From Actinomycetota bacterium (GTDB taxonomy: Bacteria > Actinomycetota > Actinomycetes > S36-B12), in the NCBI GenBank assembly GCA_026392575.1, contig JAPLBU010000407.1, forward strand, positions 1-5,648: a DNA stretch of 5,648 bases, given 5' to 3'. Every line of letters starts with the position of its first letter. The first letter of the stretch is position 1. Below are positions 5,517-5,648 of this stretch, one piece after another. The position numbers were made by a program, and so were the translations under genes. The notes beneath the pieces were generated by a model. The model was not told where the DNA came from, did no database searches, and worked only from the letters and a program-made list of their open reading frames with translations.

Positions 5517-5546
5517 TTGACACTCGGCCGCGGCCTGTCCTAAATT
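5517..5546 (+). promoter_or_regulatory. Possible promoter (TTGACA, 18 bp, TAAATT) between tig and the convergent gene
   Basis: A perfect -35 hexamer at 5517-5522 is followed after 18 bp by TAAATT (5541-5546), which fits TANNNT. The transcript would start near 5552, at the base of the next hairpin, and would run antisense to the end of the convergent gene. No coding start follows within the window, so this may be a chance match. Confidence 0.3.
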
Positions 5547-5550
5547 GGGA

Positions 5551-5580
5551 GGGCGCCGGCAGCTGCTACTGCCGACGCCC
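5551..5580 (-). terminator. Hairpin terminator of the convergent minus-strand gene
   Basis: GGGCGCCGGCAG (5551-5562) and CTGCCGACGCCC (5569-5580) form a 12-bp stem with a 6-nt loop. In minus-strand RNA every position pairs, one as U-G; in plus-strand RNA that position is a C-A mismatch. It sits 12 nt after the minus-strand stop codon and is followed on that strand by TCCCAATTTA, a weak T-rich stretch. Confidence 0.6.
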
Positions 5581-5592
5581 CTGAAACGGTCG

Positions 5593-5648
5593 TCAGGACC
5601 CGATCAGGGTCTTGGCGAGATCAACGAGGGCCCTGGCCAGCAGTGCGA
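5593..5648 (-). CDS. 3' end of an unidentified convergent gene
   Basis: Seventeen sense codons and a TGA stop (5595-5593) are visible on the minus strand, reading ALLARALVDLAKTLIGS at the C-terminus; the rest lies beyond the right edge. Third codon positions are mostly G or C, as in the neighbouring genes, and a hairpin fitting a terminator follows the stop directly. The piece is helical and amphipathic but too short to assign to a family. The other two minus-strand frames here also stop, so the choice of frame rests on the codon pattern and the terminator position. Confidence 0.4.
   Translation of the reverse strand, partial: ALLARALVDLAKTLIGS

Overview
The window is GC-rich (roughly two thirds G+C). 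It carries a trigger factor of actinobacterial type, an actinobacterial secreted L,D-transpeptidase, a phosphoribosyltransferase-hydrolase fusion of a kind annotated in mycobacteria, and SD-led GTG/ATG starts. I read it as chromosomal DNA of an actinomycete (Actinomycetota). A Propionibacteriales/Nocardioidaceae-like host is only an impression. Nothing looks like an insertion sequence, phage or CRISPR array.

Layout, left to right. (1) Positions 1-571, minus strand: a DUF1801 (frataxin-like fold, putative iron chaperone) gene followed, with an 11-nt overlap, by the 5' part of a class I SAM-dependent methyltransferase gene that runs off the left edge. (2) Positions 572-681: a divergent intergenic region with a strong inverted repeat and a tandem near-repeat resembling a DtxR/IdeR iron-repressor box. 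(3) Positions 682-1545, plus strand: an EfeU/FTR1-type iron permease, standing alone without efeO or efeB beside it. (4) Positions 1542-2432, minus strand: a secreted L,D-transpeptidase whose stop codon overlaps that of the permease. (5) Positions 2492-3784, minus strand: a phosphoribosyltransferase fused to an alpha/beta-hydrolase, probably transcribed ahead of the transpeptidase. (6) Positions 3922-3997, plus strand: a tRNA gene with a proline-type body but a TGT (threonine) anticodon and a T-stem mismatch. (7) Positions 4052-5413, plus strand: tig, trigger factor. (8) Positions 5414-5592: two hairpins, then from 5593 the last codons of an unidentified convergent minus-strand gene.

The left third reads as a small iron-response locus: a permease and a possible iron chaperone diverge from an apparent DtxR-type operator. 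The middle part concerns the cell wall (L,D-transpeptidase) and possibly stress or dormancy (PRT-hydrolase). The right part is translation and protein folding (tRNA and trigger factor).

The most unusual object is the tRNA. Its C1-G72 acceptor end, A73, G37 and TTTGNGA loop pattern are those of tRNA-Pro(TGG), yet the third anticodon base is T, so it would read ACA (Thr). It is either a mistranslating or remoulded tRNA, a decaying tRNA-Pro, or a sequencing error.
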